Assembly (NCBI GenBank): GCA_964469925.1
Contig: CAYXZL010000021.1
Coordinates: 1-5,204 of the forward strand
From: CAYXZL01 sp964469925
Lineage (GTDB): Bacteria > Patescibacteriota > Gracilibacteria > Absconditabacterales > Absconditicoccaceae
Direction of reading: 5' to 3'
Length of the DNA: 5,204 nt
Shown here in pieces: positions 1 through 5,186 of this stretch; positions within the stretch are counted from its first letter, which is position 1, and the number at the start of each line of letters is the position of its first letter. The notes under the pieces were generated by a model that was not told the DNA's origin, searched no databases, and saw only the letters and a list, made by a program, of their open reading frames with translations. The translations under genes and the position numbers were made by a program.

Positions 1-557
1 ATATGAACGATACGATACCAGAAGAGATGCTCCCGCTAAGATACGTGGCCTATACACCTTGTTTTAGAAGAGAGGCCTGAACATATGGCAAAGACACAAG
101 AGGAGTTTTTAGGAATCACCAATTTGACAAAATCGAAATGGAAACATTCACAAGCAAAGAAGAAGGAGAACAAGAACAAGAGTTTATAGTGTGAATTCAG
201 CAATACTTAGTTGAACAACTCAATATACCATACCAATTACTCACAATATGTACAGGAGATATGTGATCCAATGACTACAGACAGTTCGACATTAACTGTT
301 ACATGCCATGACAGTGAAAATACAGAGAGACACATACTTCAGATTACATGACAGATTACCAAGCACGTCGCCTCAATACAAAAATAGTAAAAAAAGATTG
401 AACAAAAGAGTATGCACATATGAATGATGCCACTGCTATGGCGTTCCCCAGATTATGGATAGCTCTCATAGAAAATAATCAGCAAGAAGATGGAACAATC
501 AAGATACCCGAAATACTAAGACCATATATGAAAGGAAAACGGTATATTGGCAAATAA
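1..557 (+). CDS. serS: Seryl-tRNA synthetase, C-terminal part (5' end outside window)
   Basis: This is the catalytic half of a class II seryl-tRNA synthetase, the cytoplasmic enzyme that activates serine with ATP and loads it on tRNA-Ser. The open frame runs in from the left edge (codons start at base 3) and gives 184 visible residues ending at TAA 555-557. Motif 2 is clear at residues 21-46 (FRREAGTYGKDTRG, then HQFDKIEM). It is followed by LLTICTGDMG and the motif 3 region (HMNDATAMAFPR, IALIENNQQEDG, IPEILRPYM), which is the normal C-terminus of the family. Six in-frame TGA codons (78, 192, 264, 309, 315, 399) must be read as glycine; those at 78 and 264 fall on conserved glycines (EAG, GDMG). 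The position before the motif 3 arginine is proline where many SerRS have glycine, a variation known in the family. The gene converges with the next one across 35 bp (558-592), where I see no clear terminator hairpin. Confidence 0.96.
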
Positions 558-592
558 AAATAGAAACACACACAAAAGGGGAGAGGAAACAG

Positions 593-1357
593 CTATAGAT
601 TCAAAAGATAGCTATGTTTTTTCATCAAAATCAAAAGCTGAGCAGCCAAACCTTTATCTCCAATTTTCGCAATATCATAAAGCCTATTAATACTCGAGTG
701 GTGCTTTCACAATAAAAGAATAGATTCAAGAACAGAAAGATCGAGAGCACCCTTATATTTCTTAACAACTCTCTTAATGATATCATTTGTATATCACCGC
801 GATAGAACATTAGGGCTATAAAGGCATTCTAATATGGCAAGCTCCAGTGTGGCAATACGGAAAGAGTGGGCAGCAATCTTAAAAGACTTAGTATAATAAA
901 ACATCTTTTTGAACAAACTAGATCCCCTTGCAGTATACTTTTTACACAAAACTTTTTTGTCAAAAAAAAGAACTTCGGTAGATTGCTTATGCTCACTGAT
1001 AATAACAATTTCATCAGGACAAGAGAAATTAGAAATATGCAATTCTAAAGCTTTTACTCAACCAATATACCGCTTTCATCAAATATAGAGAGTGCAATGC
1101 TTCTGTAAAACATCTCGATAAAACCTATCTATAAGCTCCGTTTCAGTAACAAAGCTAGCAGGATCTTTAACAAGAAAAAGATCCTTTTTTAATCATACAA
1201 GATACCCCTTATTCTTAAGAGCATAAATAGTTTTATAGACCTTTTGATCAGAATAGTGTCACACCAACAAAGCAACATAAGATTTAATCTTAACCATATC
1301 AATCAGTTTTCACTTATGTTTTGCTAGCTCTTGAGCTAAACTGGAAACCAAGGACAT
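593..1357 (-). CDS. AbiEi-like antitoxin-family / winged-HTH protein, no toxin partner seen
   Basis: Read with TGA as glycine, this minus-strand frame gives an unbroken 254-residue protein ending at TAG (bases 595-593). Residues about 4-64 look like the winged helix at the N-terminus of AbiEi-type proteins: VYKTIYALKNKGYLVGLKK, then DLFLVKDP, the usual recognition helix and wing with GYL..LKK.LF. A family-like core follows at residues 91-105 (YIGGKRYIGGVKALEL), then a beta-rich stretch (DEIVIISEH, EVLFFDKK). AbiEi proteins are antitoxins and autorepressors of type IV systems whose toxin AbiEii is a nucleotidyltransferase; that role is family knowledge, not shown here. No AbiEii-like gene lies beside it: downstream is serS. 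Eight in-frame TGA codons are used (+ strand tca at 1310, 1259, 1193, 1079, 1076, 1058, 794, 707). ATG 1357 is chosen because it completes the first helix; ATG at 1297 is the alternative and leaves more room for promoters. Family assignment is from motif memory only. Confidence 0.75.
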
Positions 1358-1366
1358 AAAGAAACA

Positions 1367-1798
1367 ATGAGATACAAAAGCTTCTTAGGTAAAAGAATAA
1401 TAACAACACTACCCAAAAAATCAACAGGATTCTTACCGAACAATAATAACGATTTTGCTATTGTAAGAGTTGAGAAAAAAAGTACCACTAGTGAACATCT
1501 TTTTAGACCTGTCTGATCCACCATGCAACAACTCCAACTATTCCAAGGGGATGCTCTAGCAAGCAGACAGATACAAACGAACTCAATCAGTGCAGTCTTT
1601 GTGGAAATCAAAAAATCATTCTTCGAAGTCATACTTGAAATCAGTTCAAATAAATTTCTTATACAAATCAAAGAACTAGCGGGAACAATAGAGCAATTTG
1701 AGATTATAGCGATAAAATCTTTCATAGAAATCACGCAAAAAACGGTGACGTTGCTTAAGCAAATCACACAGCACTTACTACTGAGACTGGAAAGTTAA
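1367..1798 (+). CDS. Unrecognised 143-residue protein
   Basis: I do not recognise this protein. The frame runs from ATG 1367 to TAA 1796-1798 with one in-frame TGA (1514, glycine 50). The first 50 residues are basic and polar with a short asparagine run (PNNNND). Residues about 66-142 are predicted mostly helical, with regularly spaced hydrophobic residues (ISAVFVEIKKSFFEVILEI, then FEIIAIKSFIEITQKTVTLL), so a soluble helical bundle or coiled-coil protein is likely; there is no signal peptide or membrane span. Upstream, AAGGA (1350-1354) is the only weak SD-like sequence in the window, 12 bases before the ATG. A poor promoter match (TTGAGC 1331-1336, CATAAA 1355-1360) lies inside the neighbouring AbiEi-like gene. 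A minus-strand frame of equal length overlaps it (1336-1767), but that translation is rich in Cys, Trp and Phe and resembles nothing. An internal start at ATG 1523 is possible. Sitting just before atpG suggests no role: it does not resemble AtpH, AtpF or AtpA. Confidence 0.58.
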
Positions 1799-1849
1799 CC
1801 CAGACCTGAATCAACCTATGTAGTTGCAATCATGAAGCAAATATCTATC

Positions 1850-1879
1850 TTGACAGAGTTGTTTTACTTTTTGTAATAG
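1850..1879 (+). promoter_or_regulatory. Promoter for atpG
   Basis: A perfect -35 hexamer TTGACA (1850-1855) is followed after 18 bp by the -10-like TAATAG (1874-1879). Transcription would begin near 1886, leaving only about six bases before the atpG ATG at 1892, so the message would be close to leaderless. There is no SD in that leader; the bases before the ATG are A-rich. The promoter lies in the 93-bp gap after the unrecognised gene and indicates that atpG is transcribed on its own. Confidence 0.6.
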
Positions 1880-1891
1880 AAGAAAAAATAA

Positions 1892-2797
1892 ATGGCAAAT
1901 TCAAAAGCAATTAAAAGTAAAATCGGATCAGTAAAAAATATTAAACAAATAACAAAAGCGCTAGAAATAGTTTCAACAGTCAAACTCAAAAAGATTAAAC
2001 ATACCACAGATTCATACAAAGAATTCCTTCAGACTCTGCTGCTCACAATACACGGCGTCCAAGAAAAGATAGACATATTCGACATGTCAGCTCATCTTAG
2101 CCACGAAAACGAAAATCAAAAAAAAGACCTCATTATAGTCGTATCAACAGAAAAATGATTATGTGGATGACTCAATAGTAAGCTCTTCAAAGCTATCAAT
2201 ATAAAGTGGGAAAGTAAAAAATCAGAAATAGACATATGTTGCATTGGCAAAAAGGCAAAAGAGTTCTTCACCAGAGAGAAATATACAGTATGTCAAATAG
2301 AAACCATCAAAGATAGCTTTACAGAGGAAGATATGAAAGGGATCTTTGAAACAATTAAAAAGGCAATACAAAAGAATACATACAAAAACATCATTATTGC
2401 ATACAACCACTTCTTGTCAGCGATGAGACAAACGCCCGTCACCCTAAATCTTTTCCCACTAGACAAAGAGTCATTCCAAGTATTTCTCAAAGAAATTGAA
2501 GCACACGATCTTCTTTCATCAAAACAAAACGAGACAAACAGAGATGTGGCATGCGAACCAACCCTAGAAGAATTGAAGCTATACCTACAAGCAATGCTGA
2601 TCCAACATATCGTATATTGAGCTATTCTCCAAAACAAAGCAGGAGAGTTTTCATCACGCATGATAGCAATGAAAAACGCCACAGATAATTCAAGTTCTCT
2701 GATAAAATCTCTCACACTAACATTCAACAAAGCACGTCAAGCCTTAATCACCCAGGAAGTTTCTGAAATCGTCAGTGCAAAAATGAGCATGGAATAA
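1892..2797 (+). CDS. atpG: F1F0 ATP synthase gamma subunit
   Basis: Gamma is the central stalk of the F1 motor, turning inside the alpha3-beta3 hexamer and coupling proton flow through F0 to ATP synthesis or hydrolysis at the inner face of the membrane. The 301-residue product is of normal length. The N-terminal helix is typical (IKSKIGSVKNIKQITKALEI, then VSTVKLKKI). The middle has the hallmark STEKGLCGGLN, with two of its glycines encoded by TGA (2156, 2168), then CIGKKAKEFF and YNHFLSAMRQTPVTLNLFPL. The C-terminal helix is also typical (EFSSRMIAMKNATDNSSSL, LTLTFNKARQALITQEVSEI). A third TGA (2618) gives IVYGAIL. The stop is TAA 2795-2797. The gene has its own promoter and is not flanked by atpA or atpD: the unknown 1367-1798 gene precedes it and a SufU-like gene follows 34 bp later. 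The other ATP synthase genes must lie elsewhere if the complex is made. Confidence 0.97.
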
Positions 2798-2831
2798 GTA
2801 GCTATTATATACCACCTTACAACTGGACATA

Positions 2832-3266
2832 ATGAGAAGCGAGCCATACAACGAAGAAGAAAGTAAAGAGCTTATCAATTTCTATTATCAAAACCCCCAA
2901 CACAACACCCCTCAAAACGATCATACAATCGATCGAAAAGAAGGGAATGCAATATGTGGAGACGACATTATTGTCTTCCTTCACATCAACCAAAAAACTA
3001 ACATCATAGAAAACCGAAACTTTTCCGGAAACACATCAATGGTTACCACCGCAGCCTCAAGCTTTTTCGGAGACTTAGCTCTATGAAAAGACATAGACAC
3101 AATACTGACACGAGATTATAACTACATACAACAAGAGTGATTTAAGGTTTCACCGAGAAGAAAAAGAGCAGTAGTAATGGCATTGCTTGCAACTAAAAAC
3201 GCAATCCATAAGTATAAAAAAGACAATATCAAAGAGAGTTTTGAAGATGTGCTTAATGGTTCATAA
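2832..3266 (+). CDS. SufU/IscU-family Fe-S scaffold homologue with two ligand cysteines missing
   Basis: The 144-residue product aligns along its length with NifU N-terminal / IscU / SufU proteins, cytosolic scaffolds on which a [2Fe-2S] cluster is built from desulfurase sulfur. The YNEEESKELINFYYQNPQHN start matches the family's first helix, AICGDD (41-45) is the first ligand motif, VFLHINQKTNIIENRNFSG is the beta-sheet, AASSFFGDLALGK matches the AS...GK helix, and SPRRKRAVVMALLATKNAI matches the last helix. Of the three usual cysteines only Cys42, with Asp44, is present. The second aligns with Thr68/Ser69 and the third with Ala113, so it probably cannot hold a cluster in the usual way. Two in-frame TGA (3084, 3138) are glycine; the first gives the conserved GK. 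The stop is TAA 3264-3266. No cysteine desulfurase or other suf gene is visible nearby. Loss of scaffold function or a changed role is inference. No SD precedes ATG 2832. Confidence 0.8.
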
Positions 3267-3282
3267 TGAAAAAAGTTTGGAT

Positions 3283-3310
3283 TTGACATAAATAGACAGA
3301 TGACTATAGT
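3283..3310 (+). promoter_or_regulatory. Promoter for the holin-family operon
   Basis: TTGACA (3283-3288), 16 bp, TATAGT (3305-3310) is a near-consensus sigma-70-type promoter in the 74-bp gap between the SufU-like gene and the holin-family gene. Transcription would start near 3317 and give a leader of about 24 bases with no SD before ATG 3341. The same bases also read as an open frame continuing after the SufU-like stop, so this could be a chance match, although both hexamers are good. Confidence 0.5.
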
Positions 3311-3340
3311 CGCCCACAACCTTATCCAGTACAACAATTC

Positions 3341-3727
3341 ATGAAACACCTATTAAATTTTCTCTTTAGTGTATTATTATACGGCATAGCTTTACACCTT
3401 ATCCAGTCTGCTATCCCTGAGTTATGATTTTCTATCAATAACATAGGCAGTCTTCCCTACCCATTATTACTTCTTTTACTATGAACCGTTTTTCGAGTCA
3501 CCCACAGACTATTAAAGTCAATTCTTGGTATCATCAATATGCCACTGAGCATAATTAGTTTTGGATTATCAACAATTATTCTAAATCTCTTTTTGTTATA
3601 CGTGTTTGTTGGCATCGTAAATAACCTAGCAATAGGAATAACAATACAACTAGGAACAATCATACAAACATTTGTCATGAGTATTATGGTGTCAATCGTT
3701 AATTTAATTGTTAAAACAATTGCTTAG
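3341..3727 (+). CDS. Phage holin family protein (YvlD-like four-helix membrane protein)
   Basis: The 128-residue product is very hydrophobic, with four likely membrane helices at about residues 5-22, 38-53, 67-90 and 100-125. The middle carries the signature of the 'phage holin family / YvlD' group (PF04020-like): LLLLLLGTVFRVTHRLLKSI followed by the short loop INMPLSIISFGL and a long third helix, matching the family's lgllN..irP.LklL..Pl.ilT.GLf pattern. Despite the name, members are mostly chromosomal, are not lysis proteins and have no settled function; some are linked to envelope stress. Two TGA codons (3425, 3482) read as glycine; the second falls in the helix before FRVTHR. It ends with TAG 3725-3727, directly abutting the next ATG, so the two genes are surely cotranscribed. 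An AT-rich hairpin (stem 3706-3711 with 3716-3721) precedes the junction. Confidence 0.82.
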
Positions 3728-3967
3728 ATGAAAAAATTCTATCTTGCATGAGCAATTTTCTTTCTAGTGTTAGTAACAATAAACTATTTTGAAAACGCAT
3801 CATGGGGAATACAAATGATGTTCTTGTGAAAGTATAAAAGCTTAACCACCATTTACCCAATGCTCATAGCATGTGGGATAGGAGAATGAGTTTGTATTAC
3901 ATTATTTGTACAATCATTGCTTCGCGAGCTACAAGACAAGATAGACAATGGCTGACTAGATTTATAA
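3728..3967 (+). CDS. Small two-helix membrane protein, unrecognised
   Basis: This 79-residue product starts on the base after the holin-family stop codon and ends at TAA 3965-3967. It has two hydrophobic segments, about residues 4-19 (FYLAGAIFFLVLVTI) and 42-63 (YPMLIACGIGEGVCITLFVQ), with a short charged tail (LLRELQDKIDN). Both ends probably face the same side. Two helices, a short connecting loop and a charged C-terminal helix recall LapA/DUF1049 proteins, but I see no decisive motif, so I leave it unnamed. Four of its 79 codons are TGA (3749, 3827, 3887, 3953), the highest density in the window, which would make it invisible to standard-code gene callers. Tight coupling to the holin-family gene suggests a shared membrane role. 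Confidence 0.78.
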
Positions 3968-3970
3968 CAT
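3942..3970 (+). promoter_or_regulatory. Possible internal promoter before the membrane-anchored HTH gene
   Basis: TAGACA (3942-3947), 17 bp, TAACAT (3965-3970) is a fair promoter match that overlaps the end of the two-helix gene. It would start transcription about ten bases before ATG 3987. The next gene begins only 19 bp after the previous stop, so readthrough from the promoter at 3283 is equally likely. Confidence 0.3.
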
Positions 3971-3986
3971 AACGACTCACGCTGTC

Positions 3987-4577
3987 ATGGAGAAAAAATT
4001 TAATTTAAGCAGGAAACAAGCTGCTCAGATGCTCGGTGTATCAACAAGATCCATAGATAGGTATATCAGAGCAGGTAAGTTATCGTACAAAAAAATCGCT
4101 AACAAAGTACGTTTAACCTACGACGAAATTATTCAATTGCAGAATGAGTTTTCTGATTTGCACCAAGAGGTAAACACAGAGATTATCAACAGCAAAGTAG
4201 CAACAACCAGTACTCCAAGCATTCAACACAGTTCAACAAATGTATCACTAGGGGGACTTGAATCAGTAATAGATAAAAAACTTGATAAGTTTTTCACAGT
4301 CTTCAACGAAAAAGACAAAATGTTAGAAGACAAAAACAAATTGATATTTATGCTTCAGCAAAGAATAGGAGAACTAGAGGCAAGACTACAAAACATGATA
4401 GCACTACCTGATTATAACAAAGAAAAACAAGCAACAATCATAGAAAAACAAAAACTGGAAACAAAGATATCAGAACTAAGAAGTGGTTTCAAAAAAGAAA
4501 GAAGCAAGAACTCGATATTTATAGGTATTATGATACTCGTTATCATACTTTTTCTCATCTTCTGATCACAAAACTAA
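3987..4577 (+). CDS. Tail-anchored HTH DNA-binding protein with coiled coil
   Basis: The 196-residue product has three parts. Residues 6-48 are a MerR/excisionase-type helix-turn-helix (LSRKQAAQMLGVSTRSIDRY, then IRAGKLSYKKIANKVRLTYD), with the usual A..LGVS...I.R.I..GKL pattern and a wing. Residues 62-90 are a Ser/Thr/Asn-rich linker. Residues about 91-172 are charged and helical with heptad-like spacing (EKDKMLEDKNKLIFMLQQRI, EKQKLETKISEL), probably a coiled coil that makes it a dimer. Residues 177-192 (SIFIGIMILVIILFLIF) are a single membrane helix followed by a four-residue tail. One TGA (4563) lies in that tail as glycine, so a standard-code reading loses only GSQN. The HTH must lie in the cytoplasm, so the anchor is C-terminal with the DNA-binding head inside. 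Target DNA is unknown; a role in membrane-linked regulation or chromosome attachment is inference. It is last in the row with the holin-family and two-helix genes, before a terminator. Confidence 0.88.
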
Positions 4578-4608
4578 ATACTAAATGCAAAGAGTGTCAA
4601 ACAAAAAG

Positions 4609-4630
4609 AAGTGTCTAAAGGCACTTTTTT
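4609..4630 (+). terminator. Rho-independent terminator of the 3341-4577 gene row
   Basis: A 7-bp stem (AAGTGTC 4609-4615 with GGCACTT 4620-4626, one G-U pair) and a TAAA loop run into six T residues (4625-4630). It lies 32 bp after the HTH gene stop. The A-run on the left (4603-4607) could let it work on the opposite strand too. Confidence 0.75.
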
Positions 4631-4656
4631 ACAATACACAAAATACTTCGTATACT
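4628..4656 (+). promoter_or_regulatory. Promoter for a candidate small RNA
   Basis: TTTACA (4628-4633), exactly 17 bp, TATACT (4651-4656) is one of the best promoter matches in the window. Its -35 box is built from the T-tract of the terminator just upstream. A short dyad, TATAC/GTATA (4651-4664), overlaps the -10 and start region and could be a regulator site. No gene start follows before the next terminator, so the product would be a short RNA. Confidence 0.5.
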
Positions 4657-4662
4657 AGTGTA

Positions 4663-4750
4663 TAGAACAGGAGAGTGGAATACTCCTAAAAGTACAGGGT
4701 AAATAAAATGTAAGATGGGAAAACATACAGTCAAAGCTGTGTGTTTTTTT
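4663..4750 (+). ncRNA. Candidate small RNA of about 88 nt
   Basis: The start is inferred from the promoter at 4628-4656 and the end from the terminator at 4720-4750. Near the 5' end AGGAG (4669-4673) can pair with CTCCT (4683-4687) across a nine-base loop. The middle (4688-4719) is A-rich and looks unpaired, and the 3' end is the long terminator hairpin. The only ATG in it is followed at once by TAA. It does not match the conserved cores I know of SRP RNA, 6S, tmRNA or RNase P RNA. It could be a regulatory RNA. Alternatively it is a spacer with a chance promoter in front of a second terminator for the upstream genes. Confidence 0.4.
4720..4750 (+). terminator. Strong rho-independent terminator
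   Basis: An 11-bp stem (4720-4730 with 4737-4747, one G-U pair) closes a six-base loop and runs into seven T residues (4744-4750). It ends the candidate small RNA, or acts as a second terminator for the upstream row, and isolates the DUF134-family gene from upstream transcription. Confidence 0.8.
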
Positions 4751-4761
4751 CTATAAAAAAC

Positions 4762-4792
4762 TTGTATCCCTCTCGATAGTGGATAGTATGAT
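4762..4792 (+). promoter_or_regulatory. Probable promoter of the DUF134-family gene
   Basis: TTGTAT (4762-4767) and TATGAT (4787-4792) are separated by a wide 19-bp spacer; an alternative -10, TAGTAT (4784-4789), gives 16 bp. It lies between the strong terminator and the gene, so some promoter is needed here. Transcription would start near 4799, inside the palindrome. Confidence 0.42.
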
Positions 4793-4793
4793 A

Positions 4794-4811
4794 TATTGGA
4801 ATATTCCAATA
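4794..4811 (+). promoter_or_regulatory. 18-bp perfect palindrome, probable operator
   Basis: TATTGGAATATTCCAATA is its own reverse complement over all 18 bases. It begins one base after the putative -10 box and spans the expected transcription start, 18 bp before ATG 4830. That placement is typical of a repressor site for a dimeric protein. The HTH protein encoded just downstream is the simplest candidate to bind it, but this is inference. Confidence 0.55.
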
Positions 4812-4829
4812 ATTTAATTTTCAACATTA

Positions 4830-5165
4830 ATGCAAATATACCAGCCACCTTCACCAAAAATTGGAAGAAAAAAAAAGATCAGACTAGTATCCACCACCCC
4901 ACAACAAAACATCTACCAACCAATACATCCAGACCAGCAAACTGATCTAGTAGTACTAACACACGATGAATTAGAGGCAATGAAGCTCAAATCACTCAAC
5001 AATATGCATATTATACAGGCAGCAAGTCATATGGGAGTAGGGAAGTCTACATTCGCCAACACATACAACTCTGCCATCAAAAAAGTCACTGATGCATTAG
5101 TTTATGGCAAAATCTTGTACGTAGAAACCGCACAATCAAAACAGTTTGTCGAACCAATAGTGTAG
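4830..5165 (+). CDS. DUF134-family HTH protein
   Basis: The 111-residue product matches DUF134 (PF02001-like) proteins, small presumed DNA-binding proteins with a sigma-70 region 4-like helix-turn-helix. The basic start GRKKKIRLV (12-20) stands where the family usually has RPRKCRRV; the cysteine is absent here. LTHDELEAMKLKSL (43-56) is the family's L..DELEA..L.DL signature. HIIQAASHMGVGKSTFANTY (60-79) is the HTH (QEEAAe.MGVSr.TF in relatives), and AIKKVTDALVYGKILYVE (82-99) is the closing K..DAL..GK.L.IE segment. A ten-residue extension (MQIYQPPSPK) and a C-terminal tail (TAQSKQFVEPIV) are extra. No TGA codon occurs; the stop is TAG 5163-5165. DUF134 genes often sit near Mrp/NifX-like Fe-S or metal-cofactor genes. 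Here the only link is the SufU-like gene, not adjacent. The palindrome upstream suggests autoregulation. Confidence 0.85.
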   Translation: MQIYQPPSPKIGRKKKIRLVSTTPQQNIYQPIHPDQQTDLVVLTHDELEAMKLKSLNNMHIIQAASHMGVGKSTFANTYNSAIKKVTDALVYGKILYVETAQSKQFVEPIV

Positions 5166-5186
5166 GGTCAATTTTTAACCATGTTT

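Noticed and set aside
593..730. Frameshift near the 3' end of the AbiEi-like gene
   Set aside because: First suspected from a miscount; recounting 707-730 shows the frame continues, with TGA (tca at 707-709) as glycine, to TAG at 595-593.
794..1042. Separate short minus-strand gene of 82 codons
   Set aside because: It is only the middle of the 254-residue AbiEi-like gene, bounded by TGA codons that encode glycine.
540..1073. Eleven-base sequence CGGTATATTGG shared by serS (540-550) and the AbiEi-like gene (opposite strand, near 1063-1073)
   Set aside because: Both copies encode KRYIG inside genes, and no longer similarity or mobile-element feature surrounds them; coincidence is likely.
1336..1767. 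Minus-strand open frame of 143 codons
   Set aside because: It overlaps the more protein-like + strand frame at 1367-1798 and the AbiEi-like start, and its translation is rich in Cys, Trp and Phe with no family resemblance.
2293..2730. Minus-strand open frame of 145 codons inside atpG
   Set aside because: atpG on the other strand is unambiguous; this is its shadow.
3341..3727. Phage lysis cassette or prophage
   Set aside because: The 'phage holin family' name is historical for YvlD-like proteins; no endolysin, integrase or structural phage gene is present.
4615..4857. Minus-strand hydrophobic frame of 80 codons across the 4578-4829 gap
   Set aside because: It covers two terminators, promoters and a palindrome read on the + strand; AT-rich noncoding DNA gives such frames by chance.
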